A stretch of 64,000 nt of DNA from Marinobacter litoralis (GTDB taxonomy: Bacteria > Pseudomonadota > Gammaproteobacteria > Pseudomonadales > Oleiphilaceae), in assembly GCF_016427555.1 (NCBI RefSeq), contig NZ_JAELVS010000006.1, forward strand, positions 1 to 64,000, read 5' to 3'. The position numbers and the translations under genes are program-made. A model generated the notes under the pieces. It did not search any database and was not told the DNA's origin. It saw only the letters and a program-made list of their open reading frames with translations. Below, piece by piece: positions 18,642 through 26,900 of this stretch (the first letter of the stretch is position 1; every line of letters starts with the position of its first letter).

Positions 18642-21600
18642 TCAGTCATACAGCTCTTGCCAACTTCTACGGCCTGTTGCGGCCGAGCTTGCTCCCACAT
18701 CAATTTCATCCGGCAAAATCTCGCTATTAGACAGCGGAGTTAATGCGTAATCATCGATAAAGCTTGTCTGGTTCGGTATACCGCCCTCTACTTTGTAACC
18801 AGCAACCGGCTTTCCAAGCTTTGGCCATATCGTTCTGTCCGCGGTTCTACCATCGAGGCCGAATGCCATTAACCATCCTTCACCGCCGATGTCACAAGGA
18901 TTAGTCGTAGGAACCAGCGAATTCACAAAAATGTAGTCTCCCCGGACCTGTGCAGACAAATTGATTCGCTCTCCCGAATCAATCAGATCAACATACCATC
19001 CAGAATGGGTGGTCGGGTCGAAAGCATCGCCACCGGAGTAACGTACATCGTAATCAACCCCGTCTACAGTTACCTGCCCTGCACTCAACGTCCGATCAAG
19101 AAGATCACTTCGGTCAAGAGCTGCAGTGTTATCAAAAACACCGTAAAAAGACTGTACGTCTGTATTATTTACGTCGCCGAGCTCCAGGTATTTACCGGTA
19201 CCAAAAAGCACCATGACCTTGGAATTGCTCCCTGAGTTACCACCGCCCTTATTACCACTCACGGTTTCAGGGTAACGAATCGCCAATGGAGCTGCAGTAA
19301 TTGGCTGCGGGGTTGTAATAACTGCTTGAGGACTCTGGCCTCCTGTTGCCGTGAACAACGGCCCCCTGTAGGGATTCCCCCACCCTTGGTTGCCTAGCGT
19401 AGCTACCCAAAGATTTCCCTTTAGGTCACCAGCATAGATTCTATCGACAATACGATCACTGCCCTCAAGATCCACCTGACGTATCGGCGAGAGCCCCGTA
19501 GCATCAGTAGCGCTATCAAATTCAATGTATTTGTAGTCCGAACCCTCAGACCAAGTTCCATCTAGCCCACCCTCAATATCGAGCATGAAGAAGCCGGTGC
19601 TTGGGGTGTCTGACATATAGCCATTCGGCAAGAAAACCGTCCACTTGTTTGAACCGCCGCCCCAGTCCGCTAGCGAGATCGTTGGCGGCTCGGTGATGTA
19701 GCCCAAGCGAGAATCGTCAGCCGCAGAAAACTCCCACATAGGGATATTTGATGCCCCGCTGGCAAAACCATTCGGGTCTGTAATATCCAGAGCAAAAATA
19801 CCTTTTCCGCCGGTCCGAGCTCCGCCTATAAGAACGCTACGCCAAGCTGCTGCGGATCCTCCAGCACCCTGGCTTTTAACTTCTGAAACCACTGGCGACA
19901 AATCAACGTAATAACGATGGGTATAAGCAGGGTCTGTCAGGTAGTGAAGCCCCTCTTGAGCGGTGTCGGAGGCAATAAATTCCGGGATATAGGCAAACAG
20001 CTCCTCTCCGGTATCCGCTGCAAACGCATGTAACATCCCATCATTGCCACCAACATAAATAACGCCCTTCCGGTTTTCATACGTTTTCGCGAAATTGGCG
20101 TGGGATCCCGAGTCAGTCCCAAAAGCGGAACTCTCTGGCCAGTTCATAGAGGGAGCCTCAATGTACACTGGCGTCGAGTTAACAATATCGCCTAACCGGC
20201 TGATCCTCGAACGCATCCCATCTATTGCTTCACCGCGCAGATACCTTATGCGTTTCTCAGCCAAATCCGAATCACCGCCAAATTCCAAATCATCCTGCAT
20301 GGCCTGGGTCAGGCTAGCCAGGTTGCCGGCTGTGAACTCTACTCCACTGGTGCCGTTAAACGTGTATATGTTTCTCGGCTCCGCCACTAAATCCCTTTGG
20401 TCCAGAACCGCCCCAGCCTCCCATGAGTATGTGTTTGCAATTTTTGGAGGACCCGAGGCCGCGCGCTGAATAGACGTTGCAAATAATTTTCCGGTCCAGC
20501 TTGCGGAGTTAAATTGCGCTCCAAATAACAGGGTGTCGGACTCTATCGTAGCGGTATTAAAGGTTACTGCGGTTGAAGTACCTTCTGCATCAGAAACGAT
20601 ATTTTTAAAAGCTTCTTCTAAGCTTTCCACCATTTTTTCCGCATTGCCAGCCGTGTAGAAGTTTTTAGGGCGCTTCATGGTTCCATTGTTTGCGCACGCT
20701 AAGGTATCCCCATTGGTCCACCAGGATTCGGGCAAATCATCAGTACGGCTTGCATCGTAATCATCAGGCAGAGTGAAACCACCATACTTTGTTGCCAGGT
20801 AATACTGATTTCTTGTGGCACACTCCAGTTTCTGGTTTTCCATAACGTCCACCCAGTGGGTCGTCGCCAGCTGATCACCATCCAAATCAGGTCGCATATC
20901 ATTTATCCGATTGTCATACGCCAACCCAGCGATATACGCCGTGTTTCTGCGGCCAGTGAACTCACCGTTCCCCAACGTGCCGTCCAACCCTGGCTCCATC
21001 ACGCCGATAAGATTGGTCATTTCCGTTACATTGACGGTATTGTCTGCCGAAACCTCACTTGGAATCGCTGGCTCATCAACACTTCGGTAACTTGAACCCG
21101 GCAAATTTCCATCTCGGTGTGTATTTGCATCACCAATACCCAAAATAGCAGTAGGCTGACACTCGTAGGATACGGGATCCGTCCAGTTGGTTATCACTGG
21201 AAAGTTGTCTTTATGCTTTTCAGTTGGGTTACTCGAATAAGCCGCTACGTTCCCTTGGTTTTTCAAGTATCTTGTTGCGGCATAATAAAGTTCACTAACC
21301 GGGTCATAGGACTTATGGCTATTCGTGTTTAATTGTCCAAACTTGTTTATATAGTTGATAACGCCACTGTTTCCTTCGGTTGCGTTATCAGGGTTGTCGA
21401 AGATAATACCAGTTTGGGGGTCCCACTCAGCACTCACGTCTCGCTGGTCAGCCCTTAAAACCGCCCCATCACGCTTTACATTATTATCATTCAAGTAACC
21501 GAACACACTGTAATTCAAGCTATTCACATTGGCTTGTATCAAGCCTTCAGGCTTCCAGTTATTGCCATACTGAACACAGTTAGGCTCCAACCCAACATTG

Positions 21601-22307
21601 GCATCGCATACCTTAACGCGAACAGCTGCCATATAATTATCATCGGTATTTATCGGAACGTTAGGATCATAATCCTCCAGATCACTAGCCCCCCTCGATT
21701 TAAACCCGCCACTACCTAAATAAAATTGCAGGGATTTCTCCATGCCTTGAATTTTAAAATGCACAGTATCGGTAAAAGGCGTAGCCTTAGCCGCTTCAAC
21801 GCCGCTTATGGAGCGCTCCGCGACATTCGAATTTCCTGCATGCCGGGCTTTTTCCAGCCAAGTTTCAGTCGCTGTGTCCTTGACTCGATAGCCGCCGGTC
21901 AATGCTTTTCGGAACGGGTCAATGGTTTGTGTTGTTACCCAGTTCAGGAAGTTACCGCTCCACTCGTTAACCCCGGAACACGCTCGGCTAGTTGCGATAG
22001 AACTCGGGTAAAAATGGCGTTCAGATTCGGTGCTGGAATAGCTGTACTTGTAGCATTTTTCAGAATCGAAATAGCCTACAAAAGCTTTATCCCGAGTATA
22101 GCTTCCGAGATTGGCCAAACTTTGTAGCGTTGGGAACTCAACGGACGGTGTTAAAACCAGATTCCCAGGAACGCCGCGCCCGCCAGCAAGGTAAAGAGGC
22201 CTATCGGCGAACGCTGAAATCCCCGTACCTGAGGCATTAGCATTCGCACTAATTGAACCAACAATTACAGCTAGCATGAGCCTCAACACATTTTTCGTAT
22301 TGTTCAT
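18642..22307 (-). CDS. pilY1: PilY1, type IV pilus tip adhesin/biogenesis protein
   Basis: The 1221-residue exported protein has a Sec signal (about 1-25, ending ANAS). The N-terminal half is long and poorly conserved. The C-terminal half is the PilY1 beta-propeller, with blade motifs such as VIYVGGNDGMLHAF and IYAGDLKGNLWVATLG. An Asp-rich loop near 472-478 (RPDLDGDQ) could bind calcium. I do not see the DxSxS MIDAS motif of the P. aeruginosa von Willebrand A domain; instead the N-terminus reads TPSVEFPTLQS. A strong site (GGGAGG) precedes the ATG. PilY1 primes pili with the minor pilins encoded upstream. Confidence 0.94.
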   Translation of the reverse strand: MNNTKNVLRLMLAVIVGSISANANASGTGISAFADRPLYLAGGRGVPGNLVLTPSVEFPTLQSLANLGSYTRDKAFVGYFDSEKCYKYSYSSTESERHFYPSSIATSRACSGVNEWSGNFLNWVTTQTIDPFRKALTGGYRVKDTATETWLEKARHAGNSNVAERSISGVEAAKATPFTDTVHFKIQGMEKSLQFYLGSGGFKSRGASDLEDYDPNVPINTDDNYMAAVRVKVCDANVGLEPNCVQYGNNWKPEGLIQANVNSLNYSVFGYLNDNNVKRDGAVLRADQRDVSAEWDPQTGIIFDNPDNATEGNSGVINYINKFGQLNTNSHKSYDPVSELYYAATRYLKNQGNVAAYSSNPTEKHKDNFPVITNWTDPVSYECQPTAILGIGDANTHRDGNLPGSSYRSVDEPAIPSEVSADNTVNVTEMTNLIGVMEPGLDGTLGNGEFTGRRNTAYIAGLAYDNRINDMRPDLDGDQLATTHWVDVMENQKLECATRNQYYLATKYGGFTLPDDYDASRTDDLPESWWTNGDTLACANNGTMKRPKNFYTAGNAEKMVESLEEAFKNIVSDAEGTSTAVTFNTATIESDTLLFGAQFNSASWTGKLFATSIQRAASGPPKIANTYSWEAGAVLDQRDLVAEPRNIYTFNGTSGVEFTAGNLASLTQAMQDDLEFGGDSDLAEKRIRYLRGEAIDGMRSRISRLGDIVNSTPVYIEAPSMNWPESSAFGTDSGSHANFAKTYENRKGVIYVGGNDGMLHAFAADTGEELFAYIPEFIASDTAQEGLHYLTDPAYTHRYYVDLSPVVSEVKSQGAGGSAAAWRSVLIGGARTGGKGIFALDITDPNGFASGASNIPMWEFSAADDSRLGYITEPPTISLADWGGGSNKWTVFLPNGYMSDTPSTGFFMLDIEGGLDGTWSEGSDYKYIEFDSATDATGLSPIRQVDLEGSDRIVDRIYAGDLKGNLWVATLGNQGWGNPYRGPLFTATGGQSPQAVITTPQPITAAPLAIRYPETVSGNKGGGNSGSNSKVMVLFGTGKYLELGDVNNTDVQSFYGVFDNTAALDRSDLLDRTLSAGQVTVDGVDYDVRYSGGDAFDPTTHSGWYVDLIDSGERINLSAQVRGDYIFVNSLVPTTNPCDIGGEGWLMAFGLDGRTADRTIWPKLGKPVAGYKVEGGIPNQTSFIDDYALTPLSNSEILPDEIDVGASSAATGRRSWQELYD

Positions 22308-22343
22308 TTAGAACCTCCCAAGCGCGCCCTAAGGCACCCCTTA

Positions 22344-22907
22344 TTAAATATTGCGAACATAATGGGCCTGAATAACCCGTTGTGCCTCGCCTGAAGAGCC
22401 CCCTGTCCACACAACAATCCGAAATGCCTGAGCCTCACCCGCTGCAGCACCTTGCTGCGCACCGGCGTGGCCTACGGCAATCGAGTCATGTTTTTCTTCG
22501 GTTACAGCATCACCCAAGTGCTGGATGAAGTAGCGTGGTGTCACGCCCCCTACCGCGCCGGCGTCCAACACATCATTGCTATTCGCCCAATCATAAGTTA
22601 GAGGGTCCGGCGTTGCGTTGTCCGCACCGTACAGTCCATTGGTGCCGTCGAATATTGCAGGGATATTGAAAACGGCCGGGATGTTCATTCCGTCAAGTGC
22701 CTCTTCCGCACTTCTTAATCCTGCCTCTGCAATTTCTAAGGACTCAATACCTCCAGTAAAGCCAGACACCATTCGCTGCTGCATGACGCTTCCCTGCATA
22801 CTTGAAAGTGCAAGCAAGGTCAGAATAAGCAAAATAAGCAGGGATAGAATCAGCGCTGCTCCGGCTTGCCTTATTCCCATATTCTTTGTGCAATTTTTCA
22901 TGACCAT
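22344..22907 (-). CDS. pilX: PilX, type IV minor pilin
   Basis: The 187-residue prepilin-like protein has an unusual class III leader ending RQAG/AALILSLLILLIL. The mature protein starts with Ala and has no Glu at position 5, as is common for PilX/GspK-type tip subunits. It ends with a globular domain. The ATG at 22907 overlaps the pilW stop (TAATG); the ATG at 22901 is also possible. In Pseudomonas PilX works with PilV, PilW and PilY1 in the priming complex. Confidence 0.88.
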   Translation of the reverse strand: MVMKNCTKNMGIRQAGAALILSLLILLILTLLALSSMQGSVMQQRMVSGFTGGIESLEIAEAGLRSAEEALDGMNIPAVFNIPAIFDGTNGLYGADNATPDPLTYDWANSNDVLDAGAVGGVTPRYFIQHLGDAVTEEKHDSIAVGHAGAQQGAAAGEAQAFRIVVWTGGSSGEAQRVIQAHYVRNI

Positions 22908-23938
22908 TAAATCCGGTTACGCATGGTGGATGTCGTGGTATACACACGGTACAAAAAAGTATCGTTCGCTCCAGCGGTAGTTAGTAGTGATGCATCGTTG
23001 GCACAATCAAGCCACCCGGGATAACAATAGCTCTGACCTCCGTCCGTCACCCTGTCATCTGGAGAACGAATAAGAAGACTAATCCTGATCGCAATTGCTT
23101 CATCCGCTTGATTAGGGTCACCAGGATCTGACCACACGTTCACCTGACCATTACCGTTGGTGTCACGGCCGTACTGAAACTGGAAGTTTCGAACGTCTTC
23201 AAACAGCGCAACAGAGCCTGCCGAGCCGAGAAGCGCCACTCCATCACGCACCAACTCACGTCGACCGGTTGTTACATTGTCCTGCAAATAATAGCTGCGT
23301 TTAGTAGGCTTGAATAAGAAGGCGCCATTCGGATCGTCGTTGTAACTCGGTTGGATATCTTTAAAGGCGTTGCCCGGGCCGGACGACACATTCCCGGTGT
23401 TGTGCACAACAACTTTTTGGCCGTTATTTTGCTTATCAGGCTCATTTGTTACCTGAAACATATGCCCACGCTGACAGTTAGTAACTAGGACAATATCGTT
23501 TTCCTTGAGTCCAGTAACTTCTGAAAGATGGAGATTTGCTGAGTTGCCACTAGGCTGCTTTACCACCTTGAGCGCTGAGTTAGGGTCTGTTCCCGCCAAA
23601 GAGAGAACATCCGAACCGCCAGGCCCCGTATCATTCTCCCCATCCACCCCACGAAGTATCGCGTCAACACCCGCAGCAGGATTCAACATATTAACTATAT
23701 TACCCGCCATAACCCCTTCTGAGCTTTGGCACCCCCAATAATCAGCATTCCGTATCTCCCTCGACAAAATAGAGAGCGCAAGCCGACCAGTTTCCTGAGT
23801 CCGAGCACCCGCTTCACTCACATTGAAAGTCCTGCTGTTCGCCACAAATATCTGGGTAAGGCCCGCAATAAGAATCAACGATAGCGTGAGGGCGATCATG
23901 ATCTCGATAATTGTGAAACCTTTCTGCATATTGTTCAC
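22907..23938 (-). CDS. pilW: PilW, type IV minor pilin
   Basis: The 343-residue prepilin has leader MNNMQKG/FTIIEIMIALTLSLILIAG with the mature +5 Glu at residue 12, followed by a large beta-rich domain as usual for PilW. It begins with a GTG at 23938, two bases after the pilV stop; an ATG at 23929 would also leave an intact leader (MQKG) but has no ribosome-binding site. Its stop overlaps the pilX start by one base. Confidence 0.9.
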   Translation of the reverse strand: MNNMQKGFTIIEIMIALTLSLILIAGLTQIFVANSRTFNVSEAGARTQETGRLALSILSREIRNADYWGCQSSEGVMAGNIVNMLNPAAGVDAILRGVDGENDTGPGGSDVLSLAGTDPNSALKVVKQPSGNSANLHLSEVTGLKENDIVLVTNCQRGHMFQVTNEPDKQNNGQKVVVHNTGNVSSGPGNAFKDIQPSYNDDPNGAFLFKPTKRSYYLQDNVTTGRRELVRDGVALLGSAGSVALFEDVRNFQFQYGRDTNGNGQVNVWSDPGDPNQADEAIAIRISLLIRSPDDRVTDGGQSYCYPGWLDCANDASLLTTAGANDTFLYRVYTTTSTMRNRI

Positions 23939-23940
23939 TG

Positions 23941-24342
23941 TTAATCCACCCTCGCCGCTACTGTCATGGTTTGGGTTTCAGAGTCATTGCCTAAGTTTCT
24001 CTCATCCCAAGTGACCGTAACGGCTGCCGTTACTTCACTACCATTTATCGTAAAATTAACAGTCCCTGAGGCAGTAGGGACATCCTGTATCAGCTCAGCC
24101 TCCCAGGCATCAACACTTGAAGAATCCAAGGCGGCACCATCATTCGCTCGAATCAACTCAACCATGCTCTGTGCGTGCATCGCGACCTGTGAACGCAAAT
24201 GGGTGTTGTTGACCTGCTTCAAAGAAAGGTATTGCATCCCAACAACCCCTAGTAGCCCTATAAGCAAAATCAACAAGGCCACCAAGACCTCGATCATGGT
24301 AAAGCCTGACTGCTGCGGAGTTTTCAAATCGCTTTTTTTCAT
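23941..24342 (-). CDS. pilV: PilV, type IV minor pilin
   Basis: The protein has 133 residues from the ATG at 24342, with a 13-residue leader ending QQSG/FTMIEVLVALLILLIG and +5 Glu at residue 18. After the helix comes a short region of the PilV N-terminal type (QVAMHAQSMVELIRAND) and a small beta domain. A TTG at 24354 could add four residues. It lies between fimU and pilW with short gaps, so translation is likely coupled. Confidence 0.9.
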   Translation of the reverse strand: MKKSDLKTPQQSGFTMIEVLVALLILLIGLLGVVGMQYLSLKQVNNTHLRSQVAMHAQSMVELIRANDGAALDSSSVDAWEAELIQDVPTASGTVNFTINGSEVTAAVTVTWDERNLGNDSETQTMTVAARVD

Positions 24343-24369
24343 GCTGTTTCTCAATGCTATTACCGCCTC

Positions 24370-24828
24370 TTAAGAACAAGCTGTTACAGGGATCCGAGAA
24401 TTCAATCTGCCGCCAGGATCAACCACGATTTCCCGTCCCTCTGCATCACCAGAGCACACCCTGATCACAATCTCTTGATTGCCTGCCATACCGTTAGAGC
24501 GAAATACAACTTCGTTTGCTGCAATTGAAGTCACGACTGTAGTTCCGCTTTCCATAGTTTCAATAGCACGAATCACAGTACCGTCTTGTAGCTGAGCTGA
24601 AATCGGGTCGGCAGAAAAATCTACTTCTACGAGAACATTTCGCCTGATCGCCTCACCGCGCGCAAAGTTAAGTAGACCAACAATAGAATTGGTTTTTGAC
24701 ACCACTCGGTTACGTTCGATCATGTTTCCGAACTGTGGCACGGCAATAACCGCGATGATGGCGATTAAAGCTATTGTTACCAGCAACTCAATCAACGTAA
24801 AACCGCGCTGGCTCGTTAGCTTGGGCAT
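24370..24828 (-). CDS. fimU: FimU-type GspH/FimT pseudopilin
   Basis: The 152-residue prepilin has leader MPKLTSQRG/FTLIELLVTIALIAI and E14 at mature +5. The C-terminal domain is of the GspH type, with cysteines in VIRVCSGDAEGRE and at PVTACS that may pair. The ATG at 24828 has GGGAG seven bases upstream; longer reading upstream lacks homologous sequence. As first gene of the minor pilin cluster it corresponds by position to fimU of Pseudomonas. Its promoter must lie within 24829-24880, directly after the ispH terminator. Confidence 0.87.
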   Translation of the reverse strand: MPKLTSQRGFTLIELLVTIALIAIIAVIAVPQFGNMIERNRVVSKTNSIVGLLNFARGEAIRRNVLVEVDFSADPISAQLQDGTVIRAIETMESGTTVVTSIAANEVVFRSNGMAGNQEIVIRVCSGDAEGREIVVDPGGRLNSRIPVTACS

Positions 24829-24874
24829 GAACCCGCTCCCTGAATATATTTTCATCTTTAAAGAATATAAGAGC

Positions 24875-24912
24875 ACAAAAAAACCGCCAGCGGTCATCGA
24901 CAAGTGGCGGTT
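24875..24912 (-). terminator. Intrinsic terminator of ispH
   Basis: AACCGCCA and TGGCGGTT (24905-24912 and 24882-24889) form an 8-bp stem with a 15-nt loop, followed on the minus strand by a run of seven T residues. It closes the ribF-ileS-lspA-fkpB-ispH unit ahead of fimU. Confidence 0.85.
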
Positions 24913-24956
24913 CGGGGAGGATAAGCGGTCAGCAACACATCAAAACATGATTGCCA

Positions 24957-25907
24957 TCACACATTCACCGCATCAATCCGCAATTCCTTAGGCATAGAAA
25001 ACACTATATTCTCTTCCCGCCCAGCAATCTCCTGCGGCTCTTCCCCGCCCAATTCCTTCAAGCGGTTAATCACATCCGCCACCAGCACTTCAGGCGCAGA
25101 AGCCCCGGCCGTCACACCCACCGCTTTCTTGCCTTCCAGCCACTGCTTATCGATTTGCGCTGCTTCGTCAATCAGGTAGGCGGGAGTGCCCATACGTTCC
25201 GCCAGCTCGCGCAAGCGGTTGGAGTTGGAACTGTTCGGAGAGCCTACCACCAGCATCAGGTCGCAGTCGCCGGCCAATTGCTTTACCGCATCCTGACGGT
25301 TTTGCGTGGCGTAGCAAATGTCGTCTTTGCGCGGGCCTTCAATTTTCGGGAATCTGGCTCGCAGGGCGTCAATTACTCGAGCGGTGTCGTCCATGGAGAG
25401 CGTGGTCTGCGTCACGTAGGCCAGGCGTTCGGGGTCTTTCACTTCCAACTTTTCTACATCGCCTTCGTCTTCAACCAGGTAAATGTTGCCGCCGTTGCTG
25501 TGATCGTACTGACCCATGGTGCCTTCAACTTCGGGGTGGCCGTGGTGGCCAATCAAGATGCATTCCCGGCCGTCGCGGCTGTTGCGCATGACTTCCATGT
25601 GCACTTTGGTGACCAGTGGACAGGTGGCGTCAAAGACTTTGAGGCCACGGCGAGCGGCTTCGTTTTGGACTGCTTGGGATACGCCGTGGGCGCTGAAAAT
25701 CACCAAGGTGTCGTCTGGCACTTCGTGCAGTTCGTCGACAAATACGGCGCCCCGATTGCGCAGGTTATCCACCACGAATTTGTTGTGGACAACCTCGTGG
25801 CGCACGTAGATGGGCGCACCGAAGACGTCGAGCGCGCGGTTTACGATTTCTATGGCACGGTCTACACCGGCACAGAAGCCACGGGGGTTAGCTAATCGGA
25901 TTTGCAT
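24957..25907 (-). CDS. ispH: 4-hydroxy-3-methylbut-2-enyl diphosphate reductase
   Basis: The 316-residue iron-sulfur enzyme performs the last step of the MEP pathway, giving IPP and DMAPP. Three conserved cysteines for the cluster are visible: C12 in [10 protein letters not shown], one in [11 protein letters not shown] near 96 and one in [10 protein letters not shown]. The ATG at 25907 has AAGGG upstream and lies 11 bases after fkpB. Its products supply IspB, encoded at 36.4 kb. Confidence 0.97.
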   Translation of the reverse strand: MQIRLANPRGFCAGVDRAIEIVNRALDVFGAPIYVRHEVVHNKFVVDNLRNRGAVFVDELHEVPDDTLVIFSAHGVSQAVQNEAARRGLKVFDATCPLVTKVHMEVMRNSRDGRECILIGHHGHPEVEGTMGQYDHSNGGNIYLVEDEGDVEKLEVKDPERLAYVTQTTLSMDDTARVIDALRARFPKIEGPRKDDICYATQNRQDAVKQLAGDCDLMLVVGSPNSSNSNRLRELAERMGTPAYLIDEAAQIDKQWLEGKKAVGVTAGASAPEVLVADVINRLKELGGEEPQEIAGREENIVFSMPKELRIDAVNV

Positions 25908-25918
25908 ATCTTTGCCCT

Positions 25919-26371
25919 TCAGTGTGTTTGCCCAGCGGGCTCCACATCGATGATCTGTACTTCAAAGCTCAGTGTACGCCCTGCCAGCGGGTGGTTGAAG
26001 TCGACTTCCACTTCATCGCCTTCCACTCGGCTGATCACGCCGGGCAGTTCCTGCTGCCGGGCATCGGCGAAGGAAATCACGACACCCTTCTCCAAGACCA
26101 TGTCGGCACTGAATTCGTGGCGTTTGAAGGTTTGCAGGTTGCTCGGATTGTGCTGGCCGAAGGCTTTTTCCGGTGGCACTTCGAAGGTTTTGTGGTCGCC
26201 GGCTTTGAGGCCCATCAGGTAGGCTTCGAAATTCTCCGGCAGGTTCTCGTCGCCGATTTCCAGCGTCGCAGGCTGTTTATCAAAGGTGGAATCCACAATC
26301 TCGCCATCTTCAAACTTAAGGGCGAAATGCAGGGTTACCCGGGTACCCTTGTCTATTGGCAGGTCGTTCAT
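25919..26371 (-). CDS. fkpB: FKBP-type peptidyl-prolyl isomerase FkpB/SlpA
   Basis: The 150-residue cytosolic SlyD-like isomerase has an FKBP domain ([25 protein letters not shown] at the start) with the inserted flap domain in its middle. It is shorter than SlyD and lacks the histidine-rich tail. The ATG at 26371 follows the lspA stop by four bases, with AGGAG 11 bases upstream inside lspA. The lspA-fkpB-ispH order is the same as in E. coli and Pseudomonas. Confidence 0.93.
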   Translation of the reverse strand: MNDLPIDKGTRVTLHFALKFEDGEIVDSTFDKQPATLEIGDENLPENFEAYLMGLKAGDHKTFEVPPEKAFGQHNPSNLQTFKRHEFSADMVLEKGVVISFADARQQELPGVISRVEGDEVEVDFNHPLAGRTLSFEVQIIDVEPAGQTH

Positions 26372-26375
26372 AGGA

Positions 26376-26900
26376 TCAGTTACTCCTGTCAGCATCCCCG
26401 CTGTCTCCAGCGGGTTTGCGGAATGCATCAAGTACCATCATAGCCGCGCCGATGGTGATGGCGGTGTCAGCCAGATTGAAAGCGGGAAAATGCCAGTCCT
26501 GCCAATAGAAGTGCAGAAAATCGACCACGTAACCGTGAACCACTCGGTCATACACGTTGCCGATGGCCCCTCCCAATATCAGCACGATGGCGATGGCGGT
26601 CCAGGTTTCATAGGCTTTAAGCTTCTTTAGCCAACCAATCAGAACCACGCTGACCACCAACGCCAAAGCCACGAAGAACCAACGCTGCCAACCGGCCGCA
26701 TCGGCCAGAAAACTGAACGCCGCGCCCGTATTGTGCAGCAAGGTCAGGTTGAAACTGGGCATCACCGGTATCGGGTTGCCGTAGGTAAGCAAGGCGGTGG
26801 CCAGGTACTTGGTCCCAAGGTCCACCGCGATCACCAGTACGGCCAGCCACAGCCACTTCAGTTTGCTGCCTTCGCGCTCATCCACCATGACGGTATCCAT
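26376..26900 (-). CDS. lspA: Lipoprotein signal peptidase II
   Basis: This 174-residue inner membrane aspartyl protease removes signal peptides from diacylglyceryl-modified prolipoproteins, among them BamD and the lipoprotein at 39.0-39.7 kb. Four hydrophobic segments are present, with the family blocks HNTGAAFSF, GAIGNVYDRVVHG (first catalytic Asp) and FNLADTAITIG (second catalytic Asp). The ATG at 26900 overlaps the ileS stop (TGATG); an ATG at 26888 is the alternative. Confidence 0.95.
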   Translation of the reverse strand: MDTVMVDEREGSKLKWLWLAVLVIAVDLGTKYLATALLTYGNPIPVMPSFNLTLLHNTGAAFSFLADAAGWQRWFFVALALVVSVVLIGWLKKLKAYETWTAIAIVLILGGAIGNVYDRVVHGYVVDFLHFYWQDWHFPAFNLADTAITIGAAMMVLDAFRKPAGDSGDADRSN

